64,000 nucleotides of DNA from Poriferisodalis sp965208895 (GTDB taxonomy: Bacteria; Actinomycetota; Acidimicrobiia; Acidimicrobiales; Poriferisodalaceae), in contig NZ_OZ242363.1 of assembly GCF_965208895.1 (NCBI RefSeq), forward strand, positions 3,038,001 to 3,102,000, read 5' to 3'. The notes below the pieces were generated by a model. The model was not told the DNA's origin. It was given only the letters and a program-made list of their open reading frames with translations, and ran no database searches. Below are positions 57,841 through 64,000 of this stretch, one piece after another; the first letter of the stretch is position 1, and each line of letters begins with the position of its first letter. The translations under genes and the position numbers were made by a program.

Positions 57841-59952
57841 ATGAAGGCGACCGCAGCCAAGTTTCTTGAGTTCCTGGATAGATCACCGCAATTCGAGATC
57901 CCCGTGTACCAGCGCACCTACAGCTGGACCGAGCGCGAATGCCGCCAATTGTGGGACGACATCCTCCGTAGCGGGCGTGACGACGGAATCGACGCACACT
58001 TCGTCGGCTCGATCGTGTACATCGAGGAGAGCCAATTTCACGTCATGAACCGGCCGCCGCTGCTGGTGATCGACGGGCAGCAGCGCCTGACGACGGTGAT
58101 GCTGATTCTTGAGGCTCTGGCGCGCCATGTCGGCGACGCGGAGCCCGTGGACGGATTCTCGGCCGCCAAGCTTCGGGAGTACTACCTGCGGAATCGTCTG
58201 GAGAGCGGCGATCGGCGATTCAAGCTGTTGCTCACGCAAACCGACAGGACGAGTTTGATCGCCCTCGTCGAGCAGAAGGCGCTGCCGGCCGAACAGTCCT
58301 GGCGCATTGTGGAGAACTTCCAGTTCTTCGAGAAGCAAATCGCAGCTCTGGGAGACGACGTCGGCTCACTCTGTCGAGGACTTGCGAAGCTGATGGTCGT
58401 CGACATCGCTCTCAGTCGCGACCAGGACAACCCGCAGCTCATCTTCGAGAGCATGAACTCGACGGGCCGTGAACTAAGCCAGGCCGACCTCATTCGCAAC
58501 TTCGTGCTGATGCGCCTTCCGCGCGACCGGCAGACTGAGCTCTACGAGGATTACTGGCGCCCGATGGAGGTCGCCTTCGGGCAGGAGTCCTACGGGGCGC
58601 ACTTCGACGGCTTCATGCGCCACTATCTCACGTTGAAGACTGGCTCCATCCCCAAGATCGGGGCCGTGTACGAGGAATTCAAGTCATTTGCCGGTCGGCA
58701 GCAGAAAGCGGGGCAGGGGATCGTTGGGCTGGTCGCCGATGTGCATCGGTTCGCGGGCTACTACTGCTCGATGGCCCTCGGCCAGGAGCCCGATGGCATT
58801 CTCGGCGAGGCTTTCCGCGATCTGCGCGAGCTCAGGGCCAACGTCGCCTACCCGCTGCTCTTTGAGCTGTATGACGATTACTGCGCAGGCGTGCTGAGCC
58901 GAGGCGAGCTCTGTGAGGCGGTTCGGCTGATCGAGGCGTATGTGTTCCGTCGGGCGGTGTGTTCGATTCCGACGAATTCGCTCAACACGACATTCGCGAC
59001 ATTCGCCCGTGACTTCGACAAGGACCGCTATCTGGAGAGCTTCAAGGCGCGGTTTCTCCTGTTGTCGTCGTATCGGCGATTCCCGAGAGACGAAGAGTTC
59101 AAGCGCGAGCTGCAGCACCGAGATGTCTACAACTTCCGAAGCTGCGGCTACTTGCTGCGCCGACTGGAGAACCATGGCCGCAAGGAACGGGTTCTCGTTG
59201 ACGACTACACCATCGAGCACGTCATGCCGCAGAACCCGGATGTGTCGGCCGAGTGGCAGAGCGACCTCGGACCGGATTGGCAGCGAGTCCACGAGACGTG
59301 GCTGCATACGCTCGGCAATCTCACGCTGACCGGCTACAACTCCGAGTACAGCGATCGTTCCTTCGTCGGTAAGCGCGACATCGAGGGCGGCTTCAAGATG
59401 AGTCCCCTGAAGCTCAACGAGGGACTGGGATCGCTGGAGCGATGGGACGAGCGAGCGATCCGCGCCCGCGCTGGTCGCCTGGCTGAGACCGCCGCAAGGG
59501 TGTGGGCGGATGTGAATCTGCCCGAGGAACAGCTTGCGCGATACGGCACACAGCCCGATCGGGGAGTGCCCAACACCTACACGATCGACGACCACCCTCA
59601 GCTAGCCGCAGGCAGCGCCAGCCGAACGCTGTTCGAAGCATTCCGCGCCGAAGTAGGGGCGCTGAGTCCCGTCGTCACCGAGGAGTTCCTCAAGCACTAC
59701 GTCGCGTTCAAGGCGGAGACCAATTTCGTCGATGTCGTCCCCCAGACGGCCCGGCTTCGCCTCAGTCTCAACATGCACTTCCACGAGTTGCACGACCCGC
59801 GACATCTGGCCAAGGACATCACCAACCTCGGGCGCTGGGGCAACGGCGACGTCGAAGTTCACCTCGGCGACCTGGCTCAGCTGCCGCATGTGATGGCGTT
59901 GGTCCGCCAAGCCCTCGAAATACAAATGGGCAACGGCGAAGACGAATCGTGA
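57841..59952 (+). CDS. GmrSD-like protein (DUF262, DUF1524 HNH, DUF5655)
   Basis: 703 residues. DUF262: FEIPVYQRTYSWTERECRQL and LLVIDGQQRLTTVMLIL (D78-GQQR, ParB-like NTP site). DUF1524 HNH: TIEHVMPQNPDVSAEW (His460 region), HTLGNLTLTGYNSEYSDRSF. C-terminal DUF5655-like part TLFEAFRAEVGALSPVVTEE, ending EIQMGNGEDES. Fused GmrSD proteins are type IV restriction enzymes that cut modified (e.g. glucosylated hydroxymethylcytosine) phage DNA. It stands alone on the plus strand, followed 114 nt later by the XRE gene. Confidence 0.9.
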   Translation: MKATAAKFLEFLDRSPQFEIPVYQRTYSWTERECRQLWDDILRSGRDDGIDAHFVGSIVYIEESQFHVMNRPPLLVIDGQQRLTTVMLILEALARHVGDAEPVDGFSAAKLREYYLRNRLESGDRRFKLLLTQTDRTSLIALVEQKALPAEQSWRIVENFQFFEKQIAALGDDVGSLCRGLAKLMVVDIALSRDQDNPQLIFESMNSTGRELSQADLIRNFVLMRLPRDRQTELYEDYWRPMEVAFGQESYGAHFDGFMRHYLTLKTGSIPKIGAVYEEFKSFAGRQQKAGQGIVGLVADVHRFAGYYCSMALGQEPDGILGEAFRDLRELRANVAYPLLFELYDDYCAGVLSRGELCEAVRLIEAYVFRRAVCSIPTNSLNTTFATFARDFDKDRYLESFKARFLLLSSYRRFPRDEEFKRELQHRDVYNFRSCGYLLRRLENHGRKERVLVDDYTIEHVMPQNPDVSAEWQSDLGPDWQRVHETWLHTLGNLTLTGYNSEYSDRSFVGKRDIEGGFKMSPLKLNEGLGSLERWDERAIRARAGRLAETAARVWADVNLPEEQLARYGTQPDRGVPNTYTIDDHPQLAAGSASRTLFEAFRAEVGALSPVVTEEFLKHYVAFKAETNFVDVVPQTARLRLSLNMHFHELHDPRHLAKDITNLGRWGNGDVEVHLGDLAQLPHVMALVRQALEIQMGNGEDES

Positions 59953-60066
59953 TCTACCGTCACCGCTCCCGACCCGAGAGCCACTCAGCCGGGCATCTTG
60001 ACAGCGGGCGTCAGTTATTCTGACATTCGTGTCGCGTTAGGTGACATCAACGCAGGGGAGCAGGTC

Positions 60067-60444
60067 ATGAGCGCGGATGAGCCTGATTCGGCTGTCGAAG
60101 AAGAGATGGCGCTTGCGCGGCGCTTGCGGTTTGCGCGCGAGTACATCGGTCTGCTGCAAGAAGATGTGGCGACTGCGCTGGACATTCCGCGTGCAAGTGT
60201 GTCGGCCATCGAATCTGGGAAGCGCCGGGTCTCATCGCTCGAGCTCAGGCGTCTCGGTCGTCTGTACCGCCGTCCCGTGGCGTGGCTGCTCGAGGAGGAC
60301 GGCGCCGAACTCGAGGTGGACGAACCCTTGTTGCGGGCGACCAAGGCGCTGTCTGATCACGACAGGGAACAGGTGCTGCGCTTTGCTGAGTTCCTCGCCG
60401 ACGCGGGACGGCCTGGAACCGCTTCAGCGAAGCGGAGGGAGTGA
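60067..60444 (+). CDS. XRE-family helix-turn-helix regulator
   Basis: 125 residues from ATG 60067: LARRLRFAREYIGLLQEDVA, TALDIPRASVSAIESGKRRV, SSLELRRLGRLYRRPVAWLL, then an acidic helical tail. Likely an antitoxin or repressor for a following toxin; such regulators are normally followed by an ImmA gene, but none is readable in 60445-60652. The gene may therefore regulate the restriction gene just upstream or be what remains of a lost pair. Confidence 0.8.
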   Translation: MSADEPDSAVEEEMALARRLRFAREYIGLLQEDVATALDIPRASVSAIESGKRRVSSLELRRLGRLYRRPVAWLLEEDGAELEVDEPLLRATKALSDHDREQVLRFAEFLADAGRPGTASAKRRE

Positions 60445-60652
60445 CATGCGGCTTCGGACAGCGGACCCCATCGCCTCGCGAAAGGTGAGGACAGCGAGCA
60501 GCGCTGACGCCGGCTTCGCCTCGAGGCTGCCTCCGGACGGTTACCGAACCCGGCGCCTTCACGAGAGGGCAGCGTTGTCAGGGCCTGACGGCGTTGCGCT
60601 TGGGCGGGGGCCGTGCTGTTTCGAGCGCTTCGGCTGAGTGCCCTTCGGGCGT

Positions 60653-61117
60653 TTAGCCATCCTCGGACTGTTGGTCCATCAGCCCGCTGAAATAGTCCTG
60701 CATCGTGTCAAGGCTGATGACGCGCGTGCCGCGTTCAGTAGGCGCGAGACCCTCGCGCGCTTCGATCCACGGCCGTTCGCCGTGCGTTGCGCGCGACAAC
60801 TGATCCGCGGACCAGTCGCCGTAGAAGTCCACGACGGATTCGACAGTTTCGCGCTCGTCCTTGGTCAGCCGCTCATGGTCAGCGCCCCAGGAAGCAGGGA
60901 GCGGATGGTTCAGTCGGAACGTGCCGCGATGCAGGTCGTAGATGTCGCGGACGACGGGACCGTTTGCCCACGCCTCGATGCGCTCGTCGAATAGTGCCTC
61001 GCCATCCCACGCCAAGTGCCAGCCTTGGCAGTAATACAGCAGCTTCTGCAGCTTCATGGTCGTGGCCGACCCGAGCAGGCTCAGCACGAGGTCAGATGAG
61101 TCATGTGCGCTTGCCAT
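60653..61117 (-). CDS. Panacea (DUF4065, SocA-like) antitoxin-domain protein
   Basis: 154 residues from ATG 61117. MKLQKLLYYCQGWHLAWDGE, RIEAWANGPVVRDIYDLHRG and LSRATHGERPWIEAREGLAP are the Panacea/DUF4065 marks found in antitoxins that neutralise many toxins by direct binding. Its toxin is normally beside it; the only candidate here is the doubtful frame at 61101. The 60445-60652 stretch to its 3' side shows no gene. Confidence 0.82.
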   Translation of the reverse strand: MASAHDSSDLVLSLLGSATTMKLQKLLYYCQGWHLAWDGEALFDERIEAWANGPVVRDIYDLHRGTFRLNHPLPASWGADHERLTKDERETVESVVDFYGDWSADQLSRATHGERPWIEAREGLAPTERGTRVISLDTMQDYFSGLMDQQSEDG

Positions 61118-61505
61118 CGCCGGCCTCCTTCCCATCGGCCGCCCCGTCGTTCTTTCTGGGGCTGCGGCGCCCTACCGACGACCACACAGGCCGTACGACA
61201 GCAGTATGGCAGCGGGGTACCACGCGAAACCCGTTCCCGTCGCCCTGCGACGCCCGGCAAGAGCCCCGGCTGCGCTGCAGGCGCCTGTGTGTCGGCGATA
61301 TCGAGTGCAGATCTTCAGCGATCTCAATCGCACCGTCCACAAGACCTCCAAGTCGTTGGACATCCTCTACGACCACCGCCTGCCCAGCAACCAGATCAGC
61401 AAGGACAGTCCCGTCTTCGGGGGTGACGTCCCCTGCCGAGGTCAGGTCGCTTGAAGCGATAGCGCTGAGCGTGGCTTGGCACAACACACGCTGGCTACCC
61501 AGCAA
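61101..61505 (-). CDS. Doubtful ORF upstream of the Panacea gene
   Basis: 134-codon frame overlapping the Panacea start by 17 nt. The first half (AGDVTPEDGTVLADLVAGQA, then VVVEDVQRLGGLVDGAIEIA) looks protein-like, the rest is basic and low in structure. If real it would be the toxin partner by position. Not recognised. Confidence 0.3.
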   Translation of the reverse strand: MLGSQRVLCQATLSAIASSDLTSAGDVTPEDGTVLADLVAGQAVVVEDVQRLGGLVDGAIEIAEDLHSISPTHRRLQRSRGSCRASQGDGNGFRVVPRCHTAVVRPVWSSVGRRSPRKNDGAADGKEAGDGKRT

Positions 61506-61581
61506 CGAGAGTTGCTAAGCCGACACCCTGCTGCCGGTCAAGCACATTTGTCGGCCTCAGGGTCGCTGCGCATTCTTGGAA

Positions 61582-62094
61582 TCACCAGTGTCGCCGTCGG
61601 CGTGCCCTGTGTGATGAGGGGCCAGACCGTCTGCGGCGGCGATTTCGATGCCTTGGCGGGTGCCGCTGGCGGTGGCCTCGACGGAGCCGGATGCCGTAAT
61701 CGGATTCCTCGTCAGAGTCACTCCCGGCCAAGAGTATGAGGAGGACGAGGGCGATCAGGGCGATCAGGGCGCTCAAGACGAAGACGATGCAGAGCAGCGA
61801 TGAGACTGCGAGAACGGCCGAATACGGGCTGCGCCAGCCATTGCTCGACCTCGCGATCTCGCGACCCGAGAGCCACGCTGACATCAGCGTCGCCAGCATC
61901 ACAGCAACGTTGAGCCAAGTAAGGGTGGGCCATGCCAACCATGCCACCACGACGCCCAGCCATCCGTTCATGGCTGTCAAGGTCGCGGCATAGGCGATCG
62001 ACGCAGCGCAGAGCGCGGCTGCCGTCGATGCGGCAAGCGTTCGACAGCGTCCATGATCCTCAGGTCCAGTAGCCGGAAACGGGTTGGACGTCAT
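61582..62094 (-). CDS. Small membrane protein of the Ubl operon
   Basis: 170 residues from ATG 62094, overlapping the JAB-E1 stop by ATGA. Four hydrophobic segments (LAASTAAALCAASIAYAATL, GVVVAWLAWPTLTWLNVAVM, AVLAVSSLLCIVFVLSAL with IALIALVLLILLAGS), then an arginine/histidine-rich tail that may bind nucleic acid or lipids. It may be the effector or anchor for the conjugation system. Family not recognised. Confidence 0.7.
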   Translation of the reverse strand: MTSNPFPATGPEDHGRCRTLAASTAAALCAASIAYAATLTAMNGWLGVVVAWLAWPTLTWLNVAVMLATLMSAWLSGREIARSSNGWRSPYSAVLAVSSLLCIVFVLSALIALIALVLLILLAGSDSDEESDYGIRLRRGHRQRHPPRHRNRRRRRSGPSSHRARRRRHW

Positions 62095-63509
62095 GGGCGG
62101 CTCGACTCCCGGATGGGCAGCGGCTCCAGCGGTCCGGCCGCCAGAAAGGTGCCGCACTGTCGACATTCGGACTCAGTTTTCGTCTTCTCACGCGCCCAAT
62201 AGCCGATGAGTGGGTGGTGTCGGACCCACTCGGCTCGCGTGTCGTGCTCTGTTAGGCCCAAGGTGGTGAACAGGTAGTCGTTGACGGCGTGGGCCGCCGC
62301 TACTGCGTTGAGTGTGATGACGCTCGGGGCAGGGACTTCTTCGATGTAGGTCTGCACTGCGCGCTGTTCGGGAGTGGCGGCTTCTTCGGCGAGCCTTGTG
62401 CGGTCGATGAGGTCGCTGCACCACAGACATGACTGTCCGGGCACGAGGTGGCGGACCACCGAGAACACGTCGTGCACGGTGCCTTTCGTGGTGTCGGTTT
62501 GGACCTTGGTGCCTGCCTGCCACACGGGGATGAGGTAGCGGTGGCAGATGGCATTGACTACGTGCCGTGCACGCATGGTGTCGGCGGCGAGAAAGATCGC
62601 GTCGCAGTCCAGGAGACATTCGGCTGCTACTGGGTCTTCGATGTCGGCACCGATTGCTTCGAAATGAATACCGGGCTTGGCTGCGCGGGCGACTCGCTCG
62701 GCGATGTGAACCTTGAGCGTCGGTCGCCAGCCGATGCGACGAGCGAGCGATGTTGGGAGCCACCGGGACTGCCAGTCGGTGGTTCGGGCACCGACGAGCC
62801 GCGATGCGTTGGATTCCTCGATTCGATCATCGTCGATGACCACGAGATGACCGACCCCGAGACGGGACAGGTATTCGTTGATGAGCGAACCAACACCGCC
62901 CGCACCGACGATGCCGACCTTCCGGCCAGCGAGGATCTCTTGCCCGCGGGTGCCGAACAGGCGCACTTGACGGTCGTATCGAGCATCTTCAGCTGATGGT
63001 CGGCGAGGCGCTGAGCGCAGCACACGAGTGGTGCGATTGGTGACCACAGCGTGGTCGAGCTCGATCTGACGTTCTGCTGAGAGCCAGATATCGCCGGCTA
63101 TGGCGTTGTCGGCGAACACCAGAGCTCCAGCGGGTGGACCGTCGAGTATGTCAAGCAGCGCGGGATAGCCCCGCCGGTGCGAAGCCAAGTCGTCTCCCGA
63201 GAACGCAACGCTGTCGGTTCCAGGGTGGTTATGGACGGCGAGATAGGCGAGCCCTTCTTCGGAGCAAGCGCGCACGCAGTGCCGGACGAACTCAGGGGTG
63301 AGCATCCGATAGCCGCGCTCGCCGGGCACATAGTCCGTCTCGTCATGGGCCAAGAACAACCGGCGTCCGAGCAACCGCAGCCCACGCTTGCTCTCGAATG
63401 CTGATGCGCCGATGACGGCACCGTGTTCATCGGCATCGGGACGGAACAGGTGGGCGCGTAGGTCATCCATCAGCGCGATTGGGAGTCGCAGGCAAGCAGT
63501 GCTTCTCAT
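62091..63509 (-). CDS. JAB/MPN deubiquitinase-like and E1/ThiF fusion protein
   Basis: 472 residues from ATG 63509, overlapping the E2-like stop (ATGA). Residues 1-160: JAMM site with Glu28, H93-N-H95-PG and S104-GDD. Residues 175-470: E1/ThiF adenylation fold, RYDRQVRLFGTRG, VGIVGAGGVGSLINEYLSRL (glycine loop 202-207), VIDDDRIEESNASRL (Asp/Arg contact), AADTMRARHVVNAICHRY. C361-LWC with SECRQCG near the end make a likely zinc site. It should activate the Ubl and trim it. Known as part of bacterial Ubl operons with E2 partners. Confidence 0.88.
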   Translation of the reverse strand: MRSTACLRLPIALMDDLRAHLFRPDADEHGAVIGASAFESKRGLRLLGRRLFLAHDETDYVPGERGYRMLTPEFVRHCVRACSEEGLAYLAVHNHPGTDSVAFSGDDLASHRRGYPALLDILDGPPAGALVFADNAIAGDIWLSAERQIELDHAVVTNRTTRVLRSAPRRPSAEDARYDRQVRLFGTRGQEILAGRKVGIVGAGGVGSLINEYLSRLGVGHLVVIDDDRIEESNASRLVGARTTDWQSRWLPTSLARRIGWRPTLKVHIAERVARAAKPGIHFEAIGADIEDPVAAECLLDCDAIFLAADTMRARHVVNAICHRYLIPVWQAGTKVQTDTTKGTVHDVFSVVRHLVPGQSCLWCSDLIDRTRLAEEAATPEQRAVQTYIEEVPAPSVITLNAVAAAHAVNDYLFTTLGLTEHDTRAEWVRHHPLIGYWAREKTKTESECRQCGTFLAAGPLEPLPIRESSRP

Positions 63510-63886
63510 TGCGTGTGCAGCCATTCCATGACCTTGTGCACCTTGCGCACTGCCGTGTCGAACTCGGCTGCTCGCTGATTGCTTCGCCGAGAGAGCTGAA
63601 GCGCTGGTTGCTCCTGGAACTCCGCCACACCGAAACCCTGGCCGTGGCCGCCGCCATCGGCTCTGGCGAGATCGGCACGCACGAATAGCGGATATACGTC
63701 GGCATCTGGATAGTTGTGGCTGACATGGAAGCCCAGCCACGTTTCGCCCTGTGTATAGGCAGGTCCGGGATCGATGGGATCCAGGGTGACGAACGCGCCG
63801 CCGCTGCCGTCGTCATCGGCGGTGATGATGGCAGCGGGGAACGCCGCGCGAAGCTCGGCGACGGCCTCTTCAACTGCGACCTTCAT
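63506..63886 (-). CDS. E2-like (UBC-fold) protein without cysteine
   Basis: 126 residues from ATG 63886 with AGGAGC 5 nt upstream. GFHVSHNYPDADVYPLFVRA, GQGFGVAEFQEQPALQLSRR and a C-terminal helix (AAVRKVHKVMEWLH-like) fit prokaryotic E2-like families that follow E1-JAB genes. The whole protein has no cysteine, so it cannot form the usual E2 thioester; it is either a UEV-like helper or uses another residue such as Ser or His. Family call rests on position and short motifs. Confidence 0.6.
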   Translation of the reverse strand: MKVAVEEAVAELRAAFPAAIITADDDGSGGAFVTLDPIDPGPAYTQGETWLGFHVSHNYPDADVYPLFVRADLARADGGGHGQGFGVAEFQEQPALQLSRRSNQRAAEFDTAVRKVHKVMEWLHTQ

Positions 63887-63896
63887 TGGCCCGCTC

Positions 63897-64000
63897 CTAT
63901 GAGTTGTCGTCGCCAGCGACAGCGAAGAACTGTTCATCGCAGTGCACGACAATCGCCTCGTCGTCGCGCACCGGGTCTTCTTTGCCGTCATCATCAACCA
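63897..64000 (-). CDS. Ubiquitin-like (multi-ubiquitin type) protein, C-terminal end
   Basis: The last 33 codons of a frame open to the window edge: VDDDGKEDPVRDDEAIVVHC then DEQFFAVAGDDNS and stop. It ends 10 nt before the E2-like start. The position fits the Ubl/multi-ubiquitin gene that opens such operons, but the visible part is too short for proof. No terminal Gly-Gly; the tail would have to be trimmed by the JAB domain. Confidence 0.4.
   Translation of the reverse strand, partial: VDDDGKEDPVRDDEAIVVHCDEQFFAVAGDDNS

Noticed and set aside
60445..60652. ImmA-type gene expected after the XRE regulator
   Set aside because: Frames here have no HExxH or family text; nothing supportable.
1..64000. 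CRISPR arrays, rRNA or tRNA genes, riboswitches
   Set aside because: No regularly spaced direct repeats, rRNA stretches, cloverleaf patterns or known riboswitch cores were seen on reading.

Overview
The window is a high-GC stretch typical of an actinobacterium. Two predicted flavin/F420-type enzymes (a PPOX-family protein at 37300 and an LLM-family protein at 44287), GTG/TTG starts and many ATGA/GTGA overlaps fit Actinomycetota. A marine or soil acidimicrobial lineage is my guess, not something the sequence proves. I see no rRNA, tRNA or CRISPR array.

Positions 1-37.7 kb form a dense catabolic island. It holds four intact formylglycine-type sulfatases (7413, 16750, 20463, 35341), two sulfatase remnants (9127, 31205), an alkylsulfatase-like metallo-beta-lactamase (1958), a second metallo-beta-lactamase hydrolase (31352) and an arylsulfotransferase-like protein carrying EF-hands (26842). 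Around these lie a reductive-dehalogenase-like protein (5332), a VOC-fold dioxygenase-like protein (4546), protocatechuate 4,5-cleavage genes ligB, ligA and ligC (32286-35334), a peptide/opine-type ABC transporter (9993-15804), an SMP-30 lactonase, and a polyol-type module of SDR, aldolase-like protein, zinc alcohol dehydrogenase and FGGY kinase (22716-26845). The simplest reading is uptake and breakdown of sulfated, possibly halogenated, aromatic and polyol-containing compounds. Two short palindromes recur at promoters here: CTAGTC-N3-GACTAG-like (four sites) and TAACG-N2-CGTTA-like (four sites). They suggest two local regulons, with a tandem TetR (3265) and a MarR protein (9340) as candidate regulators.

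The most striking object is at 18771-19757. An AhpD/carboxymuconolactone-decarboxylase-like protein is interrupted by one in-frame TGA exactly where the second Cys of the CxxC-x3-H redox motif should be, and a SECIS-like hairpin follows. It is best read as a candidate CxxU selenoprotein, with a point mutation or sequencing error as the alternative. Related CxxC or Cys-less family members lie at 1354, 19766 and 22159.

Positions 37.7-64 kb look like a mobile/defence island: PP2C phosphatase, MazEF-like pair, Fic protein, broken genes (FAD oxidoreductase, TetR, NYN RNase, IS3 orfA), XRE-ImmA plus PIN, a DUF4268 nuclease-like protein, and three complete insertion sequences in a row (ISL3 with 8-bp target duplication, IS1634-like with 5-bp duplication, ISAzo13-like). 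Then come a zinc-ribbon/DUF4062 pair, a KAP P-loop NTPase, a GmrSD-like DUF262/HNH protein, an XRE regulator, and a Panacea-domain protein. The right end carries a ubiquitin-like conjugation operon on the minus strand: partial Ubl-like protein, E2-like protein without any cysteine, a JAB-E1 fusion and a membrane protein, nearly all translationally coupled.
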